Counted from the stretch's first letter, positions 23,685 through 36,355 are shown. The stretch: 64,000 nucleotides of DNA from Siphonodentalium dalli (GCA_032622095.1 CP136069.1:170060394-170124393); one strand, 5' to 3'. Notes: generated by a model not told the origin, from the sequence alone. Numbers and translations: made by a program.

Positions 23685-24648
23685 TTATATTAACGCACAG
23701 TCACAGTAGTGCCTGAAGTAAGTTTTATCCCAACCAAGATTTAAAGGAAGAAGCATGACCATCTCGACACATGGTATCTCACACTCTATATCAACGATCT
23801 GCCGTAAAAGTTCCATTGCCTGGGTATTGTCATTCCTAGCCAAAACGGATATCTTTCCTCCTTCTGGAATGAATTGCATCAGTTCCGAGAGCAGAAGGTT
23901 CGCAACTTCGTCAGAATTCCCGTATAAAACTGGCATGTAATACGGTAAATTTTCACGGAGGTATCCATAGCCAACAATTTGATCATCAATAAACGCAGCT
24001 TTTATATGCGCGGCAGGGTGACCAAACATGAATGTCTCCACGAACGAATCTCGACCAGCCGGAAACACTGTTCTATCATATTGCATAAACATATGTCTAA
24101 CATAGCTTGCGGGACCCATACCAGAAACGTGTATAATTATAAACTTGTCGCGATGAGTGAAAGAGCATGTGAGCGACAGGATGTATGCAAGTTACTGATA
24201 GATGGGGATGAAAGAGTTAGTGTGTGATCTTTTTTTGCAAATCTTGTTACAATATTTATATACATTTAATCTTGATCAATCAAAACTTAAAAAAAAAAAA
24301 AATAATAATAATATTGCATAACAGCCTTCTTAACTCCAGGCTCATCTTTGTTCCGTACTGTTATCTTAGTGCCTTTTGCGGCGTTAACGTCGTCCGCAGT
24401 TGATGTGAAGTTGGACACGCGAACACCATTGAAAATTGTCTGCACGACTCCTGTTGAATGGAGGCCGTACTGCTCATAATGTGGAATCATATCAAGAACA
24501 GACAAAACAGAAACGTTCCTCTCTCCTCTGAGGAGTTTGGCAGAGCGCATGAGTTCCGCTCCCAGCCCTTTCTTCCTCACATCGTGCCGAACAACCAAGT
24601 TGCTCACCGTAGATTGATCATCACCGAACGGAATCCCCATGACGGCGC
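23685..24648 (-). pseudogene. GNAT acetyltransferase copy B, terminal exon with insertion
   Basis: An acceptor (TTTCAG) sets the exon start at 24648 in phase 1, matching the phase-1 donors of the first exons at 209 and 36430. The frame has NLVVRHDVRKKGLGAELM, the GNAT motif A with the R-x-x-G-x-G acetyl-CoA loop. It continues through a VNAAKGTKITVRNKDE linker into a C-terminal domain (YDRTVFPAGRDSFVETFM, then GGKISVLARNDNTQAMELLR) like Acetyltransf_18 of YitH-type proteins. The stop is TAA at 23687-23685. An insert at 24089-24310 splits the exon after VKKAVMQ and shifts the frame by two. In copy C, the same join is continuous. The likely first exon is 12 kb upstream at 36430-36669, with two LINEs in the intron. 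As written, the allele cannot give a full-length protein unless the insert is spliced out. Confidence 0.7.
24078..24321 (+). mobile_element. Short poly-A retroposon-like insert with 11-bp target duplication
   Basis: ATATTGCATAA is present at 24078-24088 and again at 24311-24321. Between them lie 222 bp that end in a run of A followed by AATAATAATAA. Copy C has the same coding join without the insert. A poly-A tail plus target duplication indicates LINE-mediated retroposition. I cannot find convincing RNA polymerase III boxes, so SINE identity is not shown. Confidence 0.7.
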
Positions 24649-24979
24649 CTGAAAGATTATAAGATTGGTATAATATAACACAAGTCCCGGAGGAAATACA
24701 GAATATACAAATATGTACCATATAAGAGACAAGGTTCACAACTCCGATTGTTTACAATAACACGCCAACTACCATGCATGCATGGATATCCCTCATAAAT
24801 TCGCAAATCCATCATCTCACACACAATATCACAGAATGTGTTATATTGCCCACAAATGAAATGACATGTAGAGCCATTGCCGAACAAGACAGATAAAGTG
24901 ACAATTAAAGGTCCCAAATTGACCACATTGGTGTGTTTGATACAATCACTGTATATAATATGCTTTAAAAACTAGTCAA

Positions 24980-25177
24980 CTAATATATATGTAACCTACA
25001 GTCAAAGAAAGCAAAATGCAGTTGGGCTTCTCTATCGTCCATGTTTAGAATATACTGAGCCATAGAGATAAGTTTCTTCTTACCTTGTTCTAAAAAAAAT
25101 ATAGTTAGAAATTGTGTGGGGTGTAATAAAAACAAAACAAAATCAACCCAAAGTCTTAATATGAAGTTATTTCCCAA
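24980..25177 (-). CDS. Putative antisense exon, unrecognised
   Basis: On the minus strand, a poly-T acceptor (TTTTTTTTAG) at about 25093 opens EQGKKKLISMAQYILNM followed by DDREAQLHFAFFDC up to about 25012, where a GTAG/GTTA donor-like site follows. The amino-acid composition looks coding, but no family is recognised. It may pair with the open frame at 25305-25493. Confidence 0.25.
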   Translation of the reverse strand: MGNNFILRLWVDFVLFLLHPTQFLTIFFLEQGKKKLISMAQYILNMDDREAQLHFAFFDCRLHIY

Positions 25178-25254
25178 TTAAAAAATAAATTTAAAAAAAG
25201 AGTATAAAGTTGATACGAAAACAACTGAACATAATTACAGATTAATTTCTTACT

Positions 25255-25257
<3 letters not shown>

Positions 25258-25301
<44 letters not shown>
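25258..25301. repeat. Poly-A tract of about 41 nt
   Basis: Uninterrupted A run within the 5' part of the 6-kb insertion. It could be the tail of another retroposon, but I find no target duplication around it. Confidence 0.9.
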
Positions 25302-25303
<2 letters not shown>

Positions 25304-25304
25304 A

Positions 25305-25493
25305 TCATAAGGAAAAACAATTACCCCACACACCAACCCAACCTGCATCTAGCTTTCTTTGACCAAGAGTTACAGTGAAATATATCCCATCTTTTATAGA
25401 AATGCTGATATATATTTGGAACAAATCTGCACATTTTCCACGAGTCACAGATATATATGTATCGGCTAAATTTCCATTAATAGTAACATCCAT
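25305..25493 (-). CDS. Putative antisense exon, unrecognised
   Basis: ATG at 25493 opens MDVTINGNLADTYISVTRGK and continues to GQRKLDAG. Donor-like GT sites follow GATGCAG and GTGTGGG. It alternates short strands as in a beta-rich domain, but I recognise no family. It lies 0.2 kb upstream of the candidate exon at 24980-25177 in the same direction. Confidence 0.25.
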   Translation of the reverse strand: MDVTINGNLADTYISVTRGKCADLFQIYISISIKDGIYFTVTLGQRKLDAGWVGVWGNCFSL

Positions 25494-26840
25494 CTTCTGT
25501 TATCATCAGATTGAAAAATTAACAGTACTATGAAAGGTAACTCGCTGTTGTCGTTCCACTCGCTTGTGAACTATACGAAAAGTGACCAGTGAACTGGGTC
25601 AGCATATGACCCACATTTCCTGATGTTCTAATACAGTCCGAGCAAAATAGGCGAAATGATAGGCCCACACAGTATCTGTACCGTACTTACTTTGACCAAG
25701 GAACTAGCTAGAAACCTCCAGGTCACACATCCCAAATTTTATCAGCCCGCTTTACCTCTAAACTAAGCTTTTAATGTTGTTTGTATTCGCTGGTTACAAA
25801 ACGACTCGTGTTTTTCAACCGTTGTATAACTTTGATTTTGACCTGATTCTCAGTCCGCCCCAGATGAGATCGACCTAGTTTCCGGTATTTACTCGTCACG
25901 CCATGACAATCAGCTGTACTTATCCACCGTTGGACATCGGTCATGTATTCTGGTACAGTAAGAGCAATCTAGGTGACCCAGTGATCTTCCGTTTATCTTG
26001 ACCTACCTATGCCACACCACACGCCTTTAGCGTTTTATATATACGGCAAAGAAAGCCAAGGCCATACGTGGTCATGTGTACAGCCAAAGTGTGTCTGTTA
26101 GTATAGCCGAGAAATGACACGTATCCATGCATACATGTATATAACTTGTTATTTATGTTTTGTTGCCTTTTGATTGTTTTTCTTGGTTTTCTCGGTGGTG
26201 TTTCATATTATGCTATGTGTTTATATTGCCTCCTATATATTGATGTATTCTGACTTAAAACAATACCAACAGCACTCAAAATCTTTAGGGGTGGAGAGAC
26301 CAATCGTGAAGGGATGTCCACTTGAATTGGAGCGCCTCCCAGTTGGATTAAATTCAAATTGGGGAAACTCAGGAACGTATCTAACCTACCTCAATCTTGG
26401 CGAAATATCTAACAACGCTCTTCGTTATCATTTTGATACATTGACTTAGAGATATTCACATGAATATTCCTTAAATATTTTGCTGCGTAGATATACCTCG
26501 CATTAAAATCCCATAAATTAACAACCTAAATCTAAACCTATAATAAATCACTTGGTGGCGAGATGTCACGCATGCATGGATTTCGGTATTAACCGCCATA
26601 AATGTTGTCAATTTTGCCAACATTACACAAAATAAGTAATTCTGTCTTTTTATATCATTTCTGATGATACATTGATGTTGGTCCCCCCCCCCATTTGAGT
26701 CTGCCTTCACGTAACAGCAGTGCTTAATGTCTGCACATTACCATTAGGTTACCTGTCCAGAAATACTGAAAACCGCTTTTGTTAACTTTATACATGTTCG
26801 CTAGAATGTTTTTCTCTTTACATCGATAAAGCCCATTAAA

Positions 26841-29800
26841 TTGCCCCTAGAATTTGCAAAGGCTGACAGTCAAGATAAGATGTCGGGGATCCGATTTTTC
26901 GTATTGTTAAACGTGTATATCTTTGTAAATGTGTATTTCTCGATTCCGAGGAAGGAAGTTATTACACAATATGATGATATACAATGTAATCAAAATTACG
27001 AAACCAAATTCACATTGACAGTATACAAGTTTATCACCCCCGGTCCATGGTTAGTTGAGCTGATTATTCTGATGTTTGGGATTCCCTTTCCGAAGCACAA
27101 ATTGGAACTTTACTTTTGTACCATTTCTCATGCTCATGGGGTTAGTATCCAACAGTATCGTGCTTCCATATGGCTTTTCACTTACGCTAATTGTGGCTTT
27201 GATCTCCGAAAGTACTTTGGAAAAAATCAATTTTTTTCCGCCAATCTATCTGGTATAAAAACAGCTTTCCGACTGGTGCCGCTTGTTGCTCTACTCCTGA
27301 TTATTTGTGGAGATATCCATCCACATCCTGGAACAAATTCGACCTCCTCTTCGGATGAGCTGCATCATATCTCGATATTTCACCTAAACATACGGAGCTT
27401 AAGACATAAACTCGCCAAAATTTCCTACTTACTAAACGATTATGATGTGATTTGTTTCACTGAAACACACATTGATGATACGTTTCCATCCGAAAATATA
27501 TTGATGCAATCCTTTTGTGAACCAATAAGAAATAATGGATCAATCTCTGGGGCAGGCATTGCAGTTTATTTTGCAAATCATATAGCATTTTCGCGTATAC
27601 CGGAATTGGAATTTGATAACTCGGTTATGTGGTTCAGAATTTATATGCCCCAAACTAGCTACTTATTGTGCATATCCTACAGATCTGATAAATTTTGCGA
27701 TCCTGAATATTGGAAATTTTTAGATGAGTCTATAGACATTGCATTGGAGCTTAACTTGCCGCTAATACTCAGAGGAGATTTCAATTCAAATGCGATCATC
27801 CCCGGCTCTAAAATAAACACTATAAAAGATGCCTACCGTTTGAGAAACCTGATTGAGTCTCCCACTAGAGTAACAGAAACTACTAGTACCCTCCTCGACC
27901 CCATTCTAGTCAGTGAAGATGTTGTTTCTTACCATGCTGATGTTTTGGATCTCGGTATATCAGACCACTATGCAGTATATGCATACGTTGCCGTTGAGTA
28001 TAGTCCACAAAAGTCATTTTATCGTACTGTTTGGCAGTACCGAAATGCTGATTTTGAACGAGCTCGGTCACTGATTTTTGAACTAGATTGGAATAACATT
28101 CTGAAAGGTACTGAAGACATAAACTCGGCGACTTGTGTATTCTCTAGAAAATTTCTCTCAATAATGAGAGAAACAGTTCCCAGAAAGAAAGTTCTTATCC
28201 GAAAAAACGACAAGTGTTGGTTCAACACTGAACTAAGATCTGTCATCCGTAGTAGAAATCGTTTACGTCACATAGCCCAAAAATCGGGGAAACCGAAAGA
28301 TTGGATCAGGTACAAAAAGAGTCGAAATTCTGTGAATAACATGAAAAAGTATGCAAAAGCTAAATTTGATCAAGATCTCGAGACTTCAATAAAGTCCGAT
28401 TCATCAGCCAAATGTTTTTGGCACATTGTCAAAGAGCTTCTTGATAATGCACCGAACTCCTGCATTCCACCCCTGCGAAACAGCAGCGGAAATTTGGTGT
28501 TTGATGATGATTCCAAAGCCTGTCTCCTTAATGAAAAATTTGTTGCTAATTCAGATATCGACAATTCTAAATGTAACCTTCCTATTTTCCGAAAAAAATG
28601 TGATAATAATATATCAGATTTACCTGTCACGATCGATGATATAACTGAAGCCATACAATCGACCAAACCAAATAAGGCACACGGTCACGACGGAATTACC
28701 GTTCGCATGTTACTAGGGACGATTGACCGAGTGGTAGTCCCTCTTCGCATTTTATTTTTAATGTCATTTGAATCGGGATGCTTTCCAGATTCTTGGAAAC
28801 AGGCGAATGTTATTCCAATTCATAAAAAAGCGACCGATCCGCTACTGACAATTACCGACCAATCTCACTGTTACCCGTTCTTGGAAAGATTTTTGAAAAA
28901 GTGGCATTGAAATACCTTTCCAAACATTTCTTTAACAACGGATTAATATATGATTATCAGTCCGGTTTCATTCCTGGCCACAGTACACTATACCAGCTGG
29001 TGGAAATACAACACTCCTTGTGCCAGGCTCTCGATCAGAAATTGTGCACATGTGCTATTTTTTGCGATATTTCCAAGGCTTTTGAACGAGTCTGGCACGA
29101 GGGGCTGTTATTTAAGCTTGAACAATGCGGAGTCAATGGACGACTTCTGGCCTGGATTAAAAAATATTTATCTAACAGGACACAAAGAGTAATAGTTGGA
29201 CAAACATTTTCGAGTCCCCTGCAACTGAAAGCAGGAGTGCCCCAAGGATAAATCCTTGAAATCCTTGGGCCATTCTTCTTCCTAGTTTTTATAAATGATA
29301 TACATGAGAATTTAATATCTTTCACGCGTATGTACGCCGACGACACGTGTTTTACCTCATTCGAAGACGCTAGTACCTTATGTGAACATAACCTGCAAAC
29401 AGACGTAGAAAGTATATCTGTGTGGTCCAAACAATGGCTGGTACAATTCAACTCTTCCAAGACAAAAATAATAATTTTTTCCTTCTCATCTAATTACAAT
29501 ACCCTAAGTGTCGCAATGGACGGTCAGTTAATAGAGCAGGTGGACACACATCGACACCTTGGTGTGTTTCTTCAGTCTAACCTCAATTGGGACAAGCAAA
29601 TAGAACATTTGTGTGGACGCTTAAGATCTCGCCTATCGCAATTGAGACGATTGAAATTCACAGTTAATCGGCGAACCTTGGAATGTATGTACAAAACCTT
29701 TATTTTGCCGCTTATGGATTACGGAGATGTAATTTGGGCTCACGCACCGAACACTCTTCTTGTACTGCTTGATCGGATACATTATGATGCCGCTCGAATT

Positions 29801-30505
29801 GTTAGTGGGTTAAATAAATCTGTTTCGAATGAAAAACTCCTCACTGAAGTAAGATGGCCTACACTTTACACCAGACGCGAACACCATAAATTTAATACTT
29901 GGCAGAAAATAATTCTTGGTAAAGCTCCCAATTACCTGAGTACACTTTTGCCGACCTTTGCTAAAGATCAATCTAACTACTCACATCGATACCCATTATT
30001 ATTTTTACAGAAACGCAACAATACAGAACATTTTAAATCGACCTTTCTGCCTGAGATGGTAATTAAATGGAATGCAGTGGTAATAAATGGTTCATCTTAT
30101 CGCACCAAAACCGACATATTGAAATTAATGTATGACAAATTGCCTATATTTCCCCCAAAACCGCCGCCATACTTCAATTCAGGCACTCGCAAATGGAACA
30201 TCGTGCACACCAAGCTAAGGAATAACTGTAGCGATTTAAATTTTGATAAACTTGAAAACTATATTTCTATAACAGCTCACTGTCAATGTGGGTTTTATAT
30301 TGAAGACGCCTCACATTTTTTCTTCCAGTGCCCGTTATTTGAAGAGAGTCGCTTAATATTCATCCAACGCCTTTGGCTAAATGGAATTTTCGTTGATAGG
30401 ATTGAAGATATCCTCTTTGGTCAAAGCAACCTATCCAATACTTTAAATGATAAATTGTTTCGCAATACGCAAGCTTTCATTGCATCATCGGGTAGATTTC
30501 ATTGA
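26841..30505 (+). pseudogene. LINE 1 ORF: AP endonuclease plus reverse transcriptase, two lesions
   Basis: The frame from 26841 encodes 689 residues. Residues 145-165 are a leucine-rich run ending GDIHPHPGT, a degenerate 2A-like motif. The APE endonuclease follows: HLNIRSL (182-188), FTETHID with Glu208, RGDFN (311-315), LDPILV (352-357) and SDHYAVYA (374-381). The RT domain starts near residue 610. A frameshift near 28850 moves the frame just before NYRPISLLP. RT then continues with the SGFIPGHST block, FCDISKAFERVWH and KAGVPQG, hits TAA at 29249-29251, and resumes in the same frame with MYADDT at 29330. The C-terminus has a C-x-C...H-x4-C knuckle (CQCGFYIEDASHFFFQC). Only two lesions in 3.7 kb imply a fairly recent insertion. 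The motif set fits the CR1/Jockey group; the clade is not fixed. Confidence 0.85.
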
Positions 30506-30887
30506 CGGAAAACCTTCAAAATCCAAATAAGCCTATATCTTCATACATTCCCCATATTGCCATCAAAATACTCGGCTCAGCTCGCCATAGGACCTACATC
30601 CCATCCTTGATATCTGTCTACTCACTTTATACCTTACCCTCATTCTCGACCCTCCTCGTTTTAGGTACTACATTCCAATTATAAGCTAATATTGAGTCCT
30701 ACATAATTCCATATATAATTAATAATTTGCGTTTCAATATTGTTAAGGGAGAGGAGCAATATTCTAAGTTGAATAACTTGTGCTCCCATCCCTTTTGATT
30801 AACTCATATCTTATTTCATATTATAATTTGTTAAATGTATTATGTAACGAGGGTCAAATAAAATATGTTCAAACAAAATGACATGTA

Positions 30888-31366
30888 ACTTGTGAGAATC
30901 CAAGGATACCAACTCGAGCTATCATACCGAAAACTTGGGCCTCCCGGGCGGTCCCGGGCGGTCCCAGTGTTCTTTTTGTTTATATACCATTGCAAATTTG
31001 TGGGATATATGGGTTATCAATTAGGATGTCCGCCTATAATAGCATCTTAACCGTTTCATGGCGGGAGCTGCGCTGGTGCATCATTAAAGATCGCGTGCCA
31101 GTACATTCACTCATACACGCGAGTCTCCCATATGGAGCCTCGCATATATAAGAGAATGCACTGGCTTACAAGGTCAAGGTAAATATTGCGAGACTCCCTA
31201 TTGTTAACAATTGTGTGCATAACCCTTACTATACTAAAGCATAATTGATGAGTAGTTATCCATTATGATACGTCCAGATAATAAGTTAAACAAACAACAC
31301 AAAACAATTAACTGTTTAATGCGCTATTCTGTAAATGGATCGATTATCATTATGCATACATGGGGA
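30888..31366. repeat. Segment duplicated at 50222-50632
   Basis: Shares AATCCAAGGATACCAACTCG, GCAAATTTGTGGGATATATG, AATATTGCGAGACTCCCTA and many other runs in the same order with 50222-50632. It is the continuation of the GNAT intron beyond the 6-kb insertion. It contains a degenerate 69-nt hairpin near 31090-31160. Confidence 0.8.
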
Positions 31367-32538
31367 GCAGTCTGCAAAAAAAAATCAATCAATCAATACA
31401 CATGACTAAAAAACACTCCTACCAACTGGGGAGCCACCACCCCATTATTCCCTCAAAACTGATGTTATTTCCCCGATGTTACGGTGAACGATGCCGAAAA
31501 CTCCGGAATATATATACTTGAGATATCGGTTCAATCAAATTAAAGTGTCTCAGTATTGCAACATATATATTCACCCTCCTAGCAAAAGGGTGTTAATCAG
31601 GCTGCTGAAAAACATAACAGTCTCAGTGTATGTAAATCATGAGGGAAAATCCACTCGGAAAACATTTGCAAGCACGAAAAAAATGTTTCTTTTTACTGAG
31701 GTCCGCACCAGCCACCCACCTCGACCCTATATACTGAATTGTTTGTCTGAAACCCCCTGATGTATACACGTAATTTGTAGATAAAATAGTTGACAAGGAG
31801 CACGGAACTAGGTGGAACATTATAGATTGAACATTAGTTATGTTAGGATACAACTGCAAAATGCCTTTAACACAAGACAGTTGTTGTCAAACCTAAGATA
31901 AAGCTACACATTGTTCGGAACTTTAAGTCTAGAAAGCATTAATGTTACATACAACTATTACAACACCGGTTTACAATCACACGATGAGAGATTGTATTTT
32001 TTGAGAATTTTTGAGAGTTTGACAGCAAATATTTGCAAAATACGGACTGAATTATCTAACTTATGAATCCAGCAGGGTCTATACTGTCTAATATCTGAAA
32101 TAATGACTGTCTGCGAGAAAATAAATCAAATAAATCAAATACATTTATCATTGCGTATTATAGGTTTTAGAAGCCATTAGCAGAACTGTTTCGGAGCAAA
32201 AATCACCATAAAACAACATAAAATCTGAAAAGATGATTCAGTATTGAGTGTGTCTGCCAGATTATTGCAAACATGGTTGAATAGTATTTATGTCGTTGTA
32301 TGTTGGTTTGTCCATGACACGATGAAACTAGTTCTGCAAATGGCTGCCATAACACTAAAATATGCAATGAAAAATGTCCGATTTATTTTCCCGAAGACAG
32401 TAACTCTTCAGCATATTTGCTTTACATTTTATATCATGAATGAATATGTCTTATTCCGAATTTGGCGTAGCTAACCCAGGCCTCATTTCTGAATTTGAAT
32501 AAACAAAAGTATCTTGTATTGGGCGAGGATCAACGTCT
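31367..32538. other. No recognisable feature
   Basis: AT-rich intron-like sequence left of LINE 2. Open frames here resemble nothing. Confidence 0.3.
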
Positions 32539-34910
32539 GTGGTAATTGTGGTAATGACACGCATTGACTGCGATGTACAAAGGTGTCCACTCCATGGGTA
32601 TCGTCCGTGCCGCTGTCGTGACTGGCGAAGACGTTTATATCGGAAAGCTAGAACCTCATTTAGAAAAGGGCCCTGTCCAGAACGAGAAACTGATATGATA
32701 AAAACACGAAATCAATATAAACGATCATTACACGCGAGTAAGCGGAAACATAATTTATACCTATGTAATAAAATTAAAAGTCTTAGATCTGAAAACGTCC
32801 AGGAATACTGGAAAGTTTTAAATTCATCCCGAGATGACGTAAAACCACAAAACAAACCCTTACTTTCAGAATTCTATGAATATTTTAAAAGCAAAAATGA
32901 ATGTATTTTGGAAACCGATAATCCAGAAAACTATAATCTTCATGTAACTGACACTTCGCCACTCAATAATGATATTACAATAATAGAAATAGAGGAAGCG
33001 GCAAGTAGTTTAAAATTAGGGAAATCCCCTGGTATAGATAACATACGAAATGAGTATATAAAAACCACATTTGATCAACTGGCACCTGTGTATTTTCGAC
33101 TATTCAACCTGATTCTGAGAAACGGTTTTATACCCAGCGAGTGGGGTGTCGGAATTATACACCCAATATACAAATCTAAAGACCCAAAGCAGCCGATAAA
33201 CTACCGTCCGATTACGTTAGTCAGCTGTGTGGCAAAATTATTCTCGTCTATCCTAAGTAATAGAATATATGGCTTTCTTCAGGCAAATAACCTACTCTCT
33301 GAAAACCAGGCGGGTTTTCGCCAAGACTACTCTACTATTGATCACATTTTCTCACTTCATGGCTTAATCGAATTGACAAAAAAGAAGAGTAAACGTAACC
33401 TATATTGTGCATTTATAGACCTATCAAAGGCCTTTGATAGTGTCTGGAGAGCTGGACTGTGGCAAAAATTATTTGAAATTGGAATATCCGGTAAAATTTT
33501 AAATGTTATAATGAACATGTATCGTAATATAAAATCTTGTATAACCTCTGGAACAGAGCTGTCCCCCCATTTCGCATGTGATATGGGTGTCAGACAAGGG
33601 GAAAATCTATCAACCATCCTCTTTTCTATCTACCTAAATGATCTCGAAAATTTTCTTATAACTTCCAACCAAAAAGGAATAGCCCTGGCAGACTTAAATG
33701 AGACTACTTTCCACGACCACATTAAACTCTTTTGTTTACTGTATGCAGACGACACCGTATTATTCGCAGAAACCCAAACAGAAATGCAAAATATGTTGAA
33801 TATTGTGAAAAATGGAAACTGACAATCAACAATAGTAAAAGTAATGTTGTTGTCTTTGGTAAGGCCAATCATAAGAAGAAAAATACTTTCATATTAAATA
33901 ACGAAATCATTGAGACTATAGACACGTACAGATACCTTGGTATAATATTTTCTAAAAACGGCTCATTTACTCTAGAAAAGAAAAGAAGGTGCGAAGAAGC
34001 TAGAAAAGCAATGTTCTCAATAATATGTAAGACCAGAAAAATGAAATTACCCTTGACCTGTATTATTGAATTATATGAAAAAACAGTTGTACCTATCTTA
34101 ACATATGGATGTGAAGTTTGGGGTGTAGCCAACAATATAATGATTCAACGCACAGAACTCTGGTTTCTCAAATTTGTATTAAAATTAAAGAAGTCAACAC
34201 CAACGGCCATGATATATGGTGAATTAGGAATTTTACCTATAACTTCCAAAATTGAACATAGAATCCTGAATTATTGGGCACGAATGATAAGCGGAAACAC
34301 AAATAAAGTCTCCTACATACTCTATGCCACAATGCATAACATGATGGGAAGGTGTAAAACTGGGCTAAACTGGCCCCGGTATGTTAAACAATCCTTAAAT
34401 AACCTCGGTATGTCTCACATATGGCTCTACCATAATATTAAAACTAAGTGCTGGTTTCGCGAAACAACGCGTTTAAAAATCAAGGATTCATATATTCAAA
34501 CTTGGCGGACCACTATAAACTCGTCGACAAAATACCAATTTTATCGGCTAATTAAAACAGAATTTGAACCCGAAAAATACATTGCGAAATTGACAACAAA
34601 CGAGGCATTAACTCTTATTAAATTTCGTACCCGAAATCATCGACTCGCGATAGAAACTTCTTCATGGAGAAATTTCCCAACAGATACAAAGTGCACATTA
34701 TGTGGAAAATTTACCGGAAACGAATACCATAATTTGTTAGTGTGCGAAAGTATAAATAATGCCCGATCTAAATTTGTTGCGAAATTTTATTATACTCATC
34801 CAGATGAACGAAAACTTGCACTTATCATGCAAAATAATAACAAAAAGGTCATGCACAATGTCTATCGTCTCGTAAAAGAGATAAATAACCTTACCGAAAA
34901 GCTAAACTGA
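32539..34910 (+). pseudogene. LINE 2 reverse transcriptase, 5'-truncated, one frameshift
   Basis: The first frame (32539-33822) begins in the linker before RT (TRNQYKRSLHASKRK). It then shows LGKSPGIDNIRNEYI, NYRPITLVSCVAKLF, ENQAGFRQDYSTIDHIF, CAFIDLSKAFDSVW, GVRQGENLSTILFSIYLND and LLYADDTVLFAET. A frameshift at about 33781-33795 moves reading to a second frame starting YCEKWKLTINNSKSN and ending at TGA 34908-34910. That frame includes the thumb, a GCEVWG block, and a C-terminal C-x2-C-x8-H-x4-C knuckle (CTLCGKFTGNEYHNLLVC). No endonuclease is present, so the copy is truncated at its 5' end. GVRQGEN in place of GVPQGS separates it from LINE 1 and LINE 3. It lies in the long intron proposed for GNAT copy B. 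Confidence 0.85.
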
Positions 34911-36355
34911 ATTGAACGATTGTAACTCACTACCCCCCCCCGTCACACCCCATGTATGGGGAAACCTGTTGTACTGCAGGCAATGGCAAGCCTGTGGAGA
35001 TGAACACCGACCGCAAAGCTTTTACCCCCATAATATCCTGTATTTTATGTGTTGAAAGTATAAGCCAGGAATATCGAGTCCACCCCACCCGATATTAGTT
35101 GTGGAGTCGTACCCCCCCCCCATCTACCCGTGACAAACACCTGATATGGGTCGATGCATGCACTATGTTTCTGTATACATAAATATAAAATATAATACGT
35201 GTCTATGCCATGTATGTCCGTATATATACGTTTACACTTAAATTATTATTCTCGATGATTATCGATACATTATTTTAACCGAAATACAAAGCCACATATA
35301 TATACATGGCTGAAGAAAAGAATCATACCCATAACATTATCCTTTCTACATCATACATGGTTGTAAAACGCAAATCCTAATTCTCAAATATATAATAATC
35401 GTATATAAAGCTCACCTATGTACATGTAATAATCCGAGTAATTTATCCAGAATGCAAAATCAACGGAAATCAACAGAACAAACTTGCATCGCACTCATCC
35501 ATCCCGCATCGACGATTGACCCATATTTAGCGCACGGGTGAATTTAATATCACGTGACAAATCATAACGGGATCGCTATAACCTGTACGACGTCCTGGCG
35601 TATGCACGCACACCACATTTACGTGATCGCAGAAAGCATGCGAGAAACCCCTCTCTGAGGATATACAGGCATTGTTTGATATTTTTTCGCCAACATACGA
35701 TGCGACGGAACCAGTCCGCCTTTAAATGTATACGAACAGTATTTAATTGAATCAATTACATTTCTTTACTATTACTATATATATATTGTGCATGCGGTCT
35801 TGGACTATATACGAAAATCATTATGTGAATCAACGATCGAACCCTTACGAATTGCATATCGCACATGAACACTCTATACTAACCGATAAGTATATACATA
35901 TATCAAATAATATTTTTAGCCAGAGAGTTTTAATGGCATATCATTATAAGAAATATATATATTGCTCTCACTTCCAAGAACTGGGACAGAAATTCTACTA
36001 CATTGTATTTCTAGAACACTACGAATACTGATTGAAGACAGGTCTGTTGAACTAAATATTTGTTCCACATGACTATATTTTAGGGATTATCTGATTAGCC
36101 ATTTTCTAAGAAGGGCCTATTAAACCGACTCCGTCGCATCGTATAGGGCGAATACATGATAATAAATGCCGATGTTAATGGCGAGAATTGATTGTGTTTC
36201 TTGTATATATGTAATGTGCTTGATCACTTGTAAATAATAATTTCACATGTAAACTTATTCATATATTTTATCTCAAATACTGTATGCATATGTACGGTTT
36301 TTTATTGAGATTAAACAAATTCAAAGAGTGCGGGTATCATTTATATTGAACGAAC
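34911..36355. other. Likely LINE 2 3' UTR, then unremarkable AT-rich sequence
   Basis: Two C runs (near 34933 and 35110) bracket a GC-richer stretch of about 200 bp that is probably the LINE 2 3' UTR. Its exact end is not visible. The rest shows no feature. Confidence 0.3.

Larger units (their letters stand above)
24860..30887 (+). mobile_element. 6-kb insertion carrying LINE 1, with 12-bp target duplication
   Basis: AAATGACATGTA occurs at both edges (ending at 24870 and at 30887). Sequence left of the first copy and right of the second copy matches the continuous GNAT copy C intron near 50195-50235, where one such motif is present. The last 3.7 kb is the LINE coding region, and the 3' end is AT-rich (AATAAAATATG then AAACAAAA). 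The first 2 kb has no sense-strand ORF1 that I can recognise. It holds a 41-nt A run and two antisense open frames with splice-like edges. A deletion in copy C between short direct repeats is the alternative explanation. Confidence 0.6.

Noticed and set aside
24089-24310. An intron in GNAT copy B
   Set aside because: Edges lack GT-AG on the gene strand, a direct repeat flanks it, and it ends in poly-A. Insertion explains it better.
26174-26449. 91-codon frame upstream of the LINE 1 ORF, considered as ORF1
   Set aside because: It has no zinc knuckle, coiled coil or RRM-like motif. It cannot be supported as a gag-like ORF1.
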